From Bacteroidota bacterium (lineage in GTDB: Bacteria > Bacteroidota > Ignavibacteria > Tepidaquicellales > Tepidaquicellaceae): 19,314 nucleotides of DNA. Both the position numbers and the translations under genes were made by a program. Shown piece by piece: positions 7,800-14,371 of the stretch. How positions within the stretch are numbered: the stretch's first letter is position 1; the number at the start of each line of letters is the position of its first letter. A model generated the notes under the pieces. The model was not told where the DNA came from. It ran no database searches and was given only the letters and a program-made list of their open reading frames with translations. Location: positions 1 through 19,314 of the forward strand of contig JAEYVS010000120.1 in NCBI GenBank assembly GCA_023429265.1, in the 5' to 3' direction.

Positions 7800-8766
7800 A
7801 TGCTCTGTTCGATGTTAGTTTTGCAGCAAGTTTCATAGCCTCAATGGTACTATTAGGGTTCGCGATTCCTTTACCAGCTATTCCGAAGGCTGTACCATGG
7901 TTTGGGGATGTCCTGATAATATTTATTCCTGCAGTATAATTGATCCCACGGTCCTTTGATATCATTTTAAACGGAATTAATCCCTGATCATGGTACATTG
8001 AAATAACCAGGTCGAAATCTTTAAAAGAGCCGGAAGCGAAAAAACCATCGGCAGGGAAGGGACCTTTGATGTTAAAGTCGGCATCCTGCAAATTTTTGAC
8101 AGCCGGAATTATTACTTTGTTCTCATTGTCTCCCAGTTTGCCGCCGTCCCCGGAATGGGGGTTTAACCCAAGAAGCGCTATCTTTGGTTTTTTAATTCCA
8201 AAATCTTTAACAAGACTATTGTTACCTGTTATGACACATCCTATGATCTTCTTGACGGTTACCTGCCGGCTCACCTTGCTGAGAGGGATATGAACTGTAA
8301 CCAGGGATAATGTCAGATCTTTTGAGTACATTATCATTGCGGCAGTACCGCCGCCTGCAAGTTTTTCGAGCATTTCAGTGTGCCCTGGAAATTTAAAACC
8401 ACCTTTATTGAATGCTTCTTTTGAAATCGGAAGTGTAACAAGCGCATCAAATTCCTTCTTTAAACATAGTTTAATTCCTTTTCTAATAGAATCCCCTGAA
8501 AGTTTACCTGCTTGTTCGCTTACAAACCCCGGCTTTACCTTAATGCTCTTACCTGTTTTTATCTCAATAAGCTTTTCCGGAGTAATGTCGGGGAGCTTAA
8601 GTAATTCGGAGTAATATTTAAAAACTTTTGCGGATCCTACGACTTTTAGGTCATATCTCGAAGTTATGGAGTTCAGATTAAATATCTTAAGAATGATCTC
8701 CGGACCTATTCCATTAGGATCACCCATAGTAAAAAGAATGCGAGGCTTAGCCAATTTCAGCCTCAT
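7792..8766 (-). CDS. pdxA: 4-hydroxythreonine-4-phosphate dehydrogenase PdxA
   Basis: A cytoplasmic enzyme of the DXP-dependent vitamin B6 pathway. It oxidises 4-phosphohydroxy-L-threonine with NAD(P)+ to the amino-ketone that PdxJ condenses with DXP. The family opening 'TMGDPNGIGPEI' is at residues 13-24 and 'PGHTEML' at 127-133. The three histidines expected to bind the divalent metal sit in 'TVHIPL' (H159), 'NPHSGDGG' (H204) and 'YHDQGLIPFK' (H259). The C-terminal 'RTSPNHGTAFGIAGKG' block is intact. At 324 residues the length is standard. The ATG at 8764-8766 overlaps the end of rsfS by 20 bases; a later start at Met14 would cut into the first motif, so the longer form is kept. It sits between rsfS and ftsE, and the overlaps indicate coupled expression. 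Confidence 0.96.
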   Translation of the reverse strand: MRLKLAKPRILFTMGDPNGIGPEIILKIFNLNSITSRYDLKVVGSAKVFKYYSELLKLPDITPEKLIEIKTGKSIKVKPGFVSEQAGKLSGDSIRKGIKLCLKKEFDALVTLPISKEAFNKGGFKFPGHTEMLEKLAGGGTAAMIMYSKDLTLSLVTVHIPLSKVSRQVTVKKIIGCVITGNNSLVKDFGIKKPKIALLGLNPHSGDGGKLGDNENKVIIPAVKNLQDADFNIKGPFPADGFFASGSFKDFDLVISMYHDQGLIPFKMISKDRGINYTAGINIIRTSPNHGTAFGIAGKGIANPNSTIEAMKLAAKLTSNRAYA

Positions 8767-9106
8767 CTTTTACTTCAGTGATTTCGGCATCTGCCCAAAG
8801 ACCTTCGAGGTTATAAAATCTTCTTGTATTATTGTGAAAAATATGTACCACAACATTTACATAATCCATCAGGACCCAGCTCAGGTTATTCATTCCTTCA
8901 TTGTGCCAGGGTTTTTCACCCATTTTTGTTGTTTCGTCTTTAATGTGATTTGCAATAGCTTTTACCTGGGTATCCGAGGAAGCTGAACAAATAACGAAAT
9001 AATCTACAATGGTAGTTATCTCTTTGATGTCAAATATCTTTACGTCTTCAGCTTTTTTTTCTATCATCAGCTGCGCGATTTTCTCTGCAAGTTCTCTGGC
9101 TTCCAT
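8747..9106 (-). CDS. rsfS: ribosome silencing factor RsfS
   Basis: A 119-residue cytoplasmic protein of the RsfS/Iojap (DUF143) family, which binds ribosomal protein uL14 on the large subunit and blocks subunit joining when nutrients are scarce. Family features are all present: 'DVKIFDIKEITTIVDYFVICSASSDTQ' (about 21-47, written here with its conserved D, VDYF and SAS), 'EGMNNLSWVLMDYVNVVVHIF' around residue 70-90, and 'RRFYNLEGLWADA' at the end. The length is normal. Its ATG immediately precedes the stop of the upstream LytR_C gene with no spacer (9106/9107), and its 3' end overlaps pdxA, so it lies in the middle of a tightly packed operon. Confidence 0.96.
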   Translation of the reverse strand: MEARELAEKIAQLMIEKKAEDVKIFDIKEITTIVDYFVICSASSDTQVKAIANHIKDETTKMGEKPWHNEGMNNLSWVLMDYVNVVVHIFHNNTRRFYNLEGLWADAEITEVKDEAEIG

Positions 9107-9604
9107 TTATTTCTTTTTTGTATAGGGGTTTAATTCTTTATAATCTTTACCGATCACCACGGTGGCATCAAGTAATAGTTTTTCGTTTATCTGCGGAATA
9201 ACATTTTTATCGCTTATCCCGAGACTTTGGGCTATTCTCTTACAGTTTGAGGCATTTCCTTTCCTGTCAAGTATTAATGTTTTTTCCTGGTCTTCCGTTC
9301 CGTAGTTTCCAATTTCAACTACATCAAAACCCTTATCACGCAGATAATCCGTGAACAGCTTTGCGACGCCATCTTCACCTGTGCCGTTTTTTACATCCAC
9401 CTGCATCGTAAGATTGGGCTGCTTTGTGACAGTTCCGGAGGTGTCAGTGATCTCTACCGGCTGTCTTTTGCTGCCTGAGATGGTTTTATTCACGATATTG
9501 AAAATAAGATATCCGCAAACAATAAATAATATCAGTATTGAAATATTAAGTATTGTATTTGTAACTTTTTTCCTGCTGCTTTCTTTAGGGGGAGTTTTTG
9601 CCAT
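9107..9604 (-). CDS. membrane-anchored LytR_C domain protein
   Basis: A 165-residue protein with a basic cytoplasmic N-terminus (residues 1-16), one transmembrane helix (about 17-38) and a polar linker. A C-terminal LytR_C domain follows (about 66-154: 'VDVKNGTGEDGVAKLFTDYLRDKGFDVVEIGN', cited here for its NGTG and KGF-DVVE signatures). LytR_C modules are found at the end of LytR-CpsA-Psr proteins and alone; they are thought to act outside the membrane at the cell wall. The catalytic LCP domain is absent, so no ligase activity is predicted. It is the first gene of the operon with rsfS, pdxA and ftsE. No Shine-Dalgarno is visible: the ATG lies 13 bases after a terminator hairpin and its T-tract. 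The only later in-frame Met (residue 67) would remove the membrane helix, so the upstream ATG is accepted. Confidence 0.85.
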   Translation of the reverse strand: MAKTPPKESSRKKVTNTILNISILILFIVCGYLIFNIVNKTISGSKRQPVEITDTSGTVTKQPNLTMQVDVKNGTGEDGVAKLFTDYLRDKGFDVVEIGNYGTEDQEKTLILDRKGNASNCKRIAQSLGISDKNVIPQINEKLLLDATVVIGKDYKELNPYTKKK

Positions 9605-9643
9605 TTAAAAACAAAAAACCGAGAATAATATTTTATTCCCGGT
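9605..9643 (-). terminator. Rho-independent terminator directly upstream of the LytR_C start
   Basis: On the minus strand ACCGGGAATAA pairs with TTATTCTCGGT (one mismatch) around a 4-base loop region within 9618-9643, followed by TTTTTTGTTTTT. It serves the gene ending at 9671. The T-tract runs up to the ATG of the next gene at 9604, so it also forms that gene's leader. Confidence 0.8.
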
Positions 9644-9670
9644 AACTTTTGATAAATTTATGATTAGGGT

Positions 9671-10147
9671 TTAATATCCAAATCCATATCTGTCATATAA
9701 TCCATTGTCATACAGGGAATTCTTAATATTCCTGTATTCAAACTTTAAGAAAGAATTCTCCGATATTTTATAATCCAGAGAAAGTCTGGAAAGATTTATT
9801 CCGGACAGATCATTTCTGAGCTGTTCCGAATAATGCGCTCCGTGAATCGAATTTGCATATGGTGAATACTGTAGACTAATATCAGCAGAAATTGAAAGGT
9901 CTTCATTAAACTTGTAATTCATTGAATTGATATAAGAAGTAACCGATGCATCTCCATATCTGGATGCAATCATCGATACCTCAAACCTATGATTCATTGA
10001 AAAATTTGCAGGATTGAAAATACCAAGTATTAGATTATTAGTGCTTTTGTTAAGCTCTTCTTTTTCATAATCACCATCAATTAACTGGGCATTTATTACT
10101 CCGGAGTAAGCAAATATAAACGCAAATATTAGCAGAATTCTTTTCAT
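9671..10147 (-). CDS. small exported protein, probable outer-membrane beta-strand protein
   Basis: I do not recognise a named family. The 158-residue product has a clear signal peptide (residues 1-20, cleavage 'VINA|Q'). The mature part is rich in alternating hydrophobic/polar strands with aromatic residues: 'HRFEVSMIASRYGDAS', 'MNYKFNEDLSISADISLQYS', 'LSRLSLDYKISENSFLKFEYRNI'. This is the pattern expected of a small outer-membrane or periplasmic beta-sheet protein. It ends in 'DRYGFGY', with an aromatic last residue as in many outer-membrane beta-barrel proteins. A strong terminator lies 28 bases downstream. The 172-base gap on its 5' side contains the terminator of the next upstream gene, so it probably has its own promoter, although I could not find a matching element. 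Confidence 0.7.
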   Translation of the reverse strand: MKRILLIFAFIFAYSGVINAQLIDGDYEKEELNKSTNNLILGIFNPANFSMNHRFEVSMIASRYGDASVTSYINSMNYKFNEDLSISADISLQYSPYANSIHGAHYSEQLRNDLSGINLSRLSLDYKISENSFLKFEYRNIKNSLYDNGLYDRYGFGY

Positions 10148-10257
10148 AATCGAAGGTTTAATTTCTTGAAATTCATAATTTTAAAGCGAATTGTCAATGA
10201 CAAAAACGCAATTGAATGTTTAGTATATTAGACAATAATTTTAGCTAAAAAGTTTAT

Positions 10258-10293
10258 AAAAAAAAGTCCTGCACTCAAACAAGCTGCAGAACT
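10258..10293 (-). terminator. Rho-independent terminator of the VCBS/T9SS gene
   Basis: Read on the minus strand, AGTTCTGCA pairs with TGCAGGACT (one mismatch) around an 11-base loop, within 10265-10293. A run of T's follows (the A-tract at 10258-10265 on the plus strand). It lies 27 bases beyond the stop of the gene ending at 10320. Confidence 0.8.
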
Positions 10294-10319
10294 TTGCATG
10301 TGGGGGAATAAATAAAACT

Positions 10320-12185
10320 CTATTTTACCAATAGCATTTTCTTTGAAAATCTGCCAAATTTGGTGTCAATTGTGTAGAAATAAACTCCAGATGAAAGAAT
10401 TTCTCCGGATGAGGATTTCCCGTTCCAGGATACTTCAAATATACCTGCACTATAATCATTATTTATCAATTCGTTAATTTTTTGTCCAGCAGCATTGTAA
10501 ACTGTCATAACTACATTACTTGCAGAAGGCAGAGCAAAACGAATTTTAGTTGTAGGATTAAAAGGATTTGGATAATTTTGTTTCAACTCAAATACATCAG
10601 GGATGCCGGTCCCTATCTGGGAGATTCCCACAGAACTTTTTACTGTGAATGTATGATCAGGCGAAAATTCTGATGCATTAAAAGAATTATCGATTGTTTG
10701 AACACTCCAGTAATAAGTCCCGGGTTCGAGGTTTCGAAGTTTCCATCCGGTGTTATTATCTACATTACCCCTGACGGGCATTCTTAGGTAACCGGTTTCA
10801 GGATTGGATCTTGGGGATATAATGTCGGTTCCGCCGGGTGTTGTTCCCACTCTTAAATTATATGTTAGTGACTTAATTGGAGTAGTATTATCCTGTCCCG
10901 GAAGCCATTGTAGTATAATATCTGTCTCAAATCCGTGATCTATGGATGTAGTTAATCCTTTAGGTTCAACAGGTACTGAATTGGGTACGTCACAAAGATT
11001 ATTATAAACATTAGTAACTTCCTGCTGATCAACATTCAATCCCGAGATTAAAATATCAAGGTCTTTGTCATTGTCATAATCACCAAGCGCGGCTGAAGTG
11101 TTTGAAAGATTTAAAAATGGTGAATTAGTTAATTCGATGAATGAATTATTTCTATTAAGGTATATCTTTGTAACTTTTGTCATAGTCTGGGAAGAATCAT
11201 TTAAGATGCCTCCTGAAAGTAAAAAATCAAGATGCCCGTCATTATCACAGTCTCCCCATATACCTACCCCTTTATAAACCCCTATAATATTTTCGTTTAG
11301 TGATGAAAAAGAATATGATCCGTTGTTTTTATAAATTTCGGTTATACTTTGTGAAAACATTCCATTTTGTTCCTTTAATCCATTTAAAAGGATGTCCGAA
11401 TTCCCATCACCATTAAAATCTCCCCAGGCAAGATATGAATCGTAAACTGCAGGAAGACCAATATTCTTTGGTAGGAAAGTATTCTTGGAAGTATTAATAT
11501 AAATAATTGATTCCGGCTCCGAGTTTGGTGTAGTTCTTTTTTTACCGGTAATGATAATATCCAGATCGTAATCTTTATCTACATCGCAAATTATGGCAGA
11601 ACCTCCATATAGAGGTGTAAAATTATGAATTACCGCGTTGAAACCACCGGATTCATTTTCATATAAAAAACCTACCACATTTTGATTTTTATCGAGCCCT
11701 GACATAAAAATATCAAGGTCACCATCATTATCATAGTCTATCCATTTTGCAACACCTTTGTATACCGGTTCAAGAATTACAGGGTGTATGGAAAATCCAT
11801 CTTGTAAATTATTCTTATAGATATTACATATAAGATTAGTTTCGGATGAATTAAGCGAACCGGTTAAAAGTAAATCCAGATCTCCATCATTGTCAAAATC
11901 ACCCCATTCGGCGGAGCCATTTTTTACCGCTGGAAAATAAATATTAGATGGTGTAAAATTAGAGCCTGAAGAGTTTAGGTAGAAAGTGCAAACAGAACCA
12001 CCGCTGATAAATACATCCAATAAATCATCATTATTAATGTCTACCCATGAAACTACCCCGCTTGAAGAACCTGCTATGTCAAAAAAAGTTTGTGTAAAAT
12101 TTTGCGAGAATATCCTTTGATAGGGTAAAATGAGCAATAATACTAGCACAAACCCAAAGGAAAAAATTTTGAATGTCTGTTTCAT
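10320..12185 (-). CDS. secreted FG-GAP/VCBS-repeat protein with T9SS sorting tail
   Basis: A 621-residue surface or extracellular protein. Domains in order: signal peptide (1-28, 'RIFS|Q'); seven FG-GAP/VCBS-type repeats of about 50 residues (30-395); a fibronectin-like domain (about 402-515, with 'GTYYWSVQTIDNS'); and a T9SS type-A sorting domain (532-621, from 'FELKQNYPNPFNP' to 'FSKKMLLVK'). Each repeat carries a calcium-binding DxDxDGxxD loop such as 'DFDNDGDLD'. The loop is intact in repeats 2, 3, 5 and 6 and degraded in repeats 1, 4 and 7, where the glycine is lost. The repeats form a seven-bladed propeller in related proteins; substrate unknown. The sorting tail is the FlgD-like version ('WNGKSSSGEILSSGVYFY') rather than the shorter version in the Kelch genes, so it is not their close duplicate. 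It is a single-gene unit with its own promoter and terminator. Confidence 0.92.
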   Translation of the reverse strand: MKQTFKIFSFGFVLVLLLILPYQRIFSQNFTQTFFDIAGSSSGVVSWVDINNDDLLDVFISGGSVCTFYLNSSGSNFTPSNIYFPAVKNGSAEWGDFDNDGDLDLLLTGSLNSSETNLICNIYKNNLQDGFSIHPVILEPVYKGVAKWIDYDNDGDLDIFMSGLDKNQNVVGFLYENESGGFNAVIHNFTPLYGGSAIICDVDKDYDLDIIITGKKRTTPNSEPESIIYINTSKNTFLPKNIGLPAVYDSYLAWGDFNGDGNSDILLNGLKEQNGMFSQSITEIYKNNGSYSFSSLNENIIGVYKGVGIWGDCDNDGHLDFLLSGGILNDSSQTMTKVTKIYLNRNNSFIELTNSPFLNLSNTSAALGDYDNDKDLDILISGLNVDQQEVTNVYNNLCDVPNSVPVEPKGLTTSIDHGFETDIILQWLPGQDNTTPIKSLTYNLRVGTTPGGTDIISPRSNPETGYLRMPVRGNVDNNTGWKLRNLEPGTYYWSVQTIDNSFNASEFSPDHTFTVKSSVGISQIGTGIPDVFELKQNYPNPFNPTTKIRFALPSASNVVMTVYNAAGQKINELINNDYSAGIFEVSWNGKSSSGEILSSGVYFYTIDTKFGRFSKKMLLVK

Positions 12186-12253
12186 TTATCCCCTCTTAAA
12201 TAGAAGTTTAGACAGATAGTAACATTAAAGAAAGAAGTTAAACGTTTTAGTTT

Positions 12254-12285
12254 CAAATCTAAAGTATATTAGGAAATAATTCAAA
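12254..12285 (-). promoter_or_regulatory. Bacteroidota-type promoter of the VCBS/T9SS gene
   Basis: On the minus strand TTTG (12282-12285) and TAGATTTG (12254-12261) are separated by 20 bases. This matches the Bacteroidota primary-sigma consensus TTTG-N(about 19-21)-TAnnTTTG. The -7 element ends 68 bases before the ATG at 12185. This is the best promoter match in the window. Confidence 0.65.
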
Positions 12286-12427
12286 AAAAAAGGTTCCATA
12301 ACATAGGAGTCGCTCATATCTGCTTTTCAAATATTCTATTGAAGAAGACCAATTTTTTTGGTAAAATACATAAGTCACATTTTTAGCTTCCTAATAAGTT
12401 ATTAATTTTTTAAAAATTGCAGCAGTT

Positions 12428-13993
12428 TTGAAAAAACCATCGAAAGATCTCTATAATTTAATTAAATCCCTTACTGTTTCTGAGAAAGGTTATTTCGTAA
12501 AGTTTGCCAAACGTCATATTATTGGCGATGAGAATAATTATTTAAAACTTTTCGAAGCAATAAATGAGCAGGAAGTATTTGATGAAGATGAAATAAAAAC
12601 CCGGTTCAAGGGCGAAAAATTTATTCGTCAACTTACAACGGCTAAGAATTATCTTATGAATATGATATTGAAGAGTCTGGAGAGCTATCACAGTGATGAG
12701 TCCATAAGTGGCAAGATTGTTAGCCTGATGAATCAGTATAAAATATTGTTTGAAAAAACCCTTTTCTCACAAGCAGAGTCTCTTCTGAAGAGAGCTAAGA
12801 AACTTGCCATTGAAACTGAAAATTACCCTAAGCTCATAGACATTCTCCGATATGAAAGATCCCTTGATTATAAGAAGATAGGTGAACCGGATTTCGAAAA
12901 ATACTCTTTAAATGCATTAAAAGAGGAAAAGGAGATCCTCTCTAAGCTTGAAAATCTTTCAGAGTATAACAACTTATACCTGAGGCTGTCTAGCTTATTC
13001 AAGAGAATCGGAAGACCCAGAACCGACAAAGATCTGGAAATGTTTCAAAAAATAATTTCAGATCCTTTAATGGAATCCGAAGAGCAGGCTCATTCCATTA
13101 AAGCCAGGAATTTTTATTTCATAATAAGTTATCTCTATTTCTACTGCGCCGGTGATAATGATAAAGCGTTTGAGTATGGAGAAAAACGTTTAAAACTAAT
13201 TGAAGATCATTCCGAAAAAATAAGCTCTATGCAGGAAGAGTATATTTATGCTCTTTCTGATGCGATCGCGTTTGCATTTAATACAGGTAAAATAAAACTG
13301 TGTCTAAAATATTTAAAGAAAAAAAGAGAAATAGCTTTAAAATATGAGAATAAATATACAGTACCCAATAATCTGGATATGTGTGTGAGTTCATATAGCT
13401 TTGAACTATATATATATTCTATGGCAGGATATTTCAAAGAAGCACTTGAGACTGCTGACGAAGTTATTAAATGGCTGGATAAGTATCACGGAAAGATAAA
13501 TAAATCCGAAGAACTTAAAGTAATATATGCAATAGCGTATGTGTATTTTGGGGCAGGCGACTATAATAAAGCTTTATTCTGGGTAAATAAAATACTAAAT
13601 GACAACTCTAATTTCCGACAAGATTATAAGGTCTTTGCAAAGATAATGAATCTGATTATTCATTATGAACTGGGTAACATAGATCTGCTGGAATATAACA
13701 TTAAATCCGTATTGAGATATCTTAACAACAAAGATAAGCTGTATAAGTATGAACACGCATTAATGAAGTTCATCAAGAGAATTCCTTACCTAAATGAGGA
13801 CACCGACATCAGTTTTGAGTTCCACCAATTAAAAAATGAAATTGAAAAGATATCAACCGATGAATATGAAAAGAAAGCCATAGATTACTTTGACATCGTG
13901 TCATGGTTGGAAAGCAAGCTTACCAAAAAGAAATTTGCCGATATAGTGCGGGCAAAATCCGAAATAAACCTCGAAGAATTAAAAGCCGCATAG
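12428..13993 (+). CDS. helical-repeat (TPR-like) protein of unknown function, TTG start
   Basis: A 521-residue, highly charged, Lys/Glu-rich, almost entirely helical protein with no signal peptide or membrane segment. The N-terminal 75 residues form a separate module opening with 'LYNLIKSLTVSEKGYFVKFA'. I have the impression that this type of opening recurs in uncharacterised Bacteroidota TPR proteins. The remainder shows irregular TPR-like helical pairs, e.g. 'IYALSDAIAFAFNTGKIKLCLKYLKKKREIALKYEN' and 'VIYAIAYVYFGAGDYNKALFWVNKIL' (shown for the G-x-Y/K pattern). A role in protein-protein contacts is likely; nothing more specific is supported. The reading frame opens at a stop at 12395-12397. 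The only plausible initiator is TTG at 12428, because the first in-frame ATG lies about 80 residues in and would remove the conserved N-terminal module. No Shine-Dalgarno is evident. Confidence 0.8.
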   Translation: MKKPSKDLYNLIKSLTVSEKGYFVKFAKRHIIGDENNYLKLFEAINEQEVFDEDEIKTRFKGEKFIRQLTTAKNYLMNMILKSLESYHSDESISGKIVSLMNQYKILFEKTLFSQAESLLKRAKKLAIETENYPKLIDILRYERSLDYKKIGEPDFEKYSLNALKEEKEILSKLENLSEYNNLYLRLSSLFKRIGRPRTDKDLEMFQKIISDPLMESEEQAHSIKARNFYFIISYLYFYCAGDNDKAFEYGEKRLKLIEDHSEKISSMQEEYIYALSDAIAFAFNTGKIKLCLKYLKKKREIALKYENKYTVPNNLDMCVSSYSFELYIYSMAGYFKEALETADEVIKWLDKYHGKINKSEELKVIYAIAYVYFGAGDYNKALFWVNKILNDNSNFRQDYKVFAKIMNLIIHYELGNIDLLEYNIKSVLRYLNNKDKLYKYEHALMKFIKRIPYLNEDTDISFEFHQLKNEIEKISTDEYEKKAIDYFDIVSWLESKLTKKKFADIVRAKSEINLEELKAA

Positions 13994-14129
13994 AAATTTC
14001 CTGACTCATCCGGGTTTTTAAAATCTAAACTTTTTCCACAGCTATGTTTCGCCCTTTTTTGATTTTACAAAAAAGGATGAAGTATGGTATCTTGTAATGG
14101 TTGAAATTTTCGTTTCATTTATTCACCCC

Positions 14130-14174
14130 AACCCCCTTGATTTCTAAGAGAAGAAATAAGGGGGTTACTTTTTT
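14130..14174 (+). terminator. Rho-independent terminator
   Basis: AACCCCCTT-g-ATTTCT pairs with AGAAATAAGGGGGTT (15 bp with one bulged G, loop AAGAG), ending at 14166, then a T-tract (14169-14174). It lies 137 bases beyond the stop at 13993, giving the helical-repeat gene a long 3' tail. The minus strand lacks a matching T-tract, so it acts in one direction. Confidence 0.82.
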
Positions 14175-14297
14175 GTAGGGGTTCTTCCTCAAAGTCTTTT
14201 ATTCAAAGCGAAAATTAATTCAATTTAAATTTGTAATTCTGCTTTTATGCAATATCTCATTGCTATGTTTTATTTAATTTTCCCGTTTAGTTTTCAA

Positions 14298-14326
14298 TAC
14301 ATTTGTGATAGTATTGGTATAACCAA
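14298..14326 (+). promoter_or_regulatory. -7 promoter element and overlapping inverted repeat
   Basis: TACATTTG (14298-14305) matches the Bacteroidota -7 element TAnnTTTG and lies 66 bases before the ATG, almost the same distance as for the VCBS gene. No clear -33 TTTG is present. Just downstream, TTGGT-ATA-ACCAA (14314-14326) is a perfect inverted repeat, and CAATAC/GTATTG (14295-14300/14311-14316) flanks the -7 element. This could be an operator, or chance in AT-rich DNA. Confidence 0.4.
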
Positions 14327-14371
14327 CGCCTTAAACCTTTTTTTGAATAATTAAATAATTTGGAGAAATTT

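Larger units (their letters stand above)
13994..14371 (+). other. 378-base gene-free region with two hairpins and a promoter candidate
   Basis: No plausible gene or RNA gene is seen. The left half is the 3' flank of the helical-repeat gene. It holds a perfect 9-bp AT-rich hairpin (CCTTTTTTG 14053-14061 with CAAAAAAGG 14068-14076, not followed by T's) and a strong terminator at 14130-14174. The right half is the leader of the Kelch/GATase gene, with a TACATTTG element, an inverted repeat and a Shine-Dalgarno. Confidence 0.6.

Noticed and set aside
8666..8986. Plus-strand frame across the pdxA/rsfS junction
   Set aside because: Both genes on the minus strand are intact and well known; the antisense translation has no recognisable features.
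14053..14076. CCTTTTTTG/CAAAAAAGG hairpin as a terminator
   Set aside because: The stem is perfect but weak and no T-tract follows it; the hairpin at 14130 is the better terminator. I keep it only as a structural note.
14360..14371. TTG at 14360 as start of the Kelch/GATase-like gene
   Set aside because: A Shine-Dalgarno GGAG (14362-14365) sits correctly for ATG 14372, and using TTG would place the ribosome site inside the coding region and add residues before the leader.
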